A stretch of 64,000 bases of DNA from Paulinella micropora (taxonomy: Eukaryota > Cercozoa > Imbricatea > Euglyphida). The notes beneath the pieces were generated by a model, which did no database searches, was not told the DNA's origin, and saw nothing but the letters and a program-made list of their open reading frames with translations. The stretch spans positions 882,206-946,205 of the forward strand of contig BJOX01000115.1 of NCBI GenBank assembly GCA_009731375.1, given 5' to 3'. The first letter of the stretch is position 1. Each line of letters opens with the position of its first letter. This document shows, in pieces, positions 63,519 to 64,000 of the stretch. A program made the translations under genes and the position numbers.

Positions 63519-64000
63519 CATGCATGCATAAATATATACATAAATACATAAATACATACATACATACGTACATACGTACATACGTACATACATACATACA
63601 TACATGCATACATACATACATACATGCATGCATGCATGCAATGCATGCATGCATGCATGCATGCATACATACATACATACATACATACATGCATACATGC
63701 ATACATACATAAATAGCATTTCATATACAGATACATGCATCACCATTTCCAAATACTCCTGTAGGAAAGAAGAGAACGTATTTATAACATTAAATACATA
63801 CATACATACATACATACATACATACATAACATACATACATAGATACATGCACACATCATGTACACATACTCCTGTCGGAAAGAAAAGAACGTATTTATAA
63901 CATAATTTAATACATACATACATAAATACATACATACATACATACATACATACATACATACACACATATATGCATGCATTATGTAAAAGTCGGCTTGTAC
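63356..64000 (+). repeat. CAAA and CATA arrays with a two-copy tag
   Basis: (CAAA)n at about 63,400-63,475, then (CATA)n. The tag ACTCCTGTMGGAAAGAARAG occurs at about 63,756 and 63,867. No gene is seen to the window end. Confidence 0.9.

Overview
The window is a microsatellite-rich eukaryotic contig carrying a compact, GC-richer viral element of about 40.5 kb (roughly 22,139-62,678), bounded by near-identical inverted terminal repeats of about 1.19 kb. The host flanks (1-22,138 and 62,679-64,000) are almost entirely simple repeats: TTC, TATC, GATA, ATAC, ATATAC, GTA, GA and CA arrays, minisatellites built from them, and copies of short dispersed elements. They also hold assembly gaps, an AT-rich intergenic tract and one plausible pair of spliced host exons at the left edge. 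Nothing in the flanks names the host. Spliceosomal introns, and an algal-virus-like cysteine repeat in the element, point to an alga or other protist, but weakly.

The element is densely packed with about 33 genes on both strands. Its virion module is of Polinton-like virus (PLV) type: a double jelly-roll major capsid protein, a penton/minor-capsid-like protein, an A32/FtsK-HerA packaging ATPase, a second structural protein, and a large discoidin-domain fibre. Replication is served by a very large protein that appears to join a virophage/PLV-type family-A polymerase (TV-Pol) palm to a herpes-UL9-like SF2 helicase. Around it are a PCNA-like clamp, an NCLDV-type ssDNA-binding protein, both class I ribonucleotide reductase subunits, a RuvC-like Holliday junction resolvase and a tyrosine recombinase/telomere-resolvase-like protein. 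Two poxvirus/NCLDV-type late transcription factors (VLTF2-like and VLTF3) are also present. I see no family-B DNA polymerase, no retroviral-type integrase and no RNA polymerase, so this is neither a canonical Polinton nor a canonical giant virus.

Layout: left ITR (22.1-23.3 kb), an intruding microsatellite, an unknown gene and a paralogous-family gene (23.6-25.5), polymerase-helicase, membrane protein and RNR1 (26.0-32.5), SSB/PCNA and VLTF2/VLTF3 divergent pairs (32.5-35.8), recombinase (35.8-38.0), F-box-like gene and ATPase (38.1-40.7), RS-rich and giant coiled-coil genes (40.8-44.6), MCP region (44.8-48.0), zinc-repeat endonuclease, an intron-containing YABBY/HMG gene and the resolvase (48.1-50.2), structural cluster (50.2-53.7), RNR2 (53.8-54.8), fibre (55.1-59.7), small genes (59.7-60.7), a subterminal regulatory tract (60.7-61.5), right ITR.

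At least a dozen genes or gene segments show apparent frameshifts or in-frame stops, while the largest genes are intact. This fits either an ageing endogenous copy or residual assembly error. Several short motifs recur in intergenic or subterminal positions (GATTTAAATC, TTCTAGAAAACCGTTAC, TGCCTTTTTGT, heat-shock-element-like triplets) and are candidate control or replication signals.
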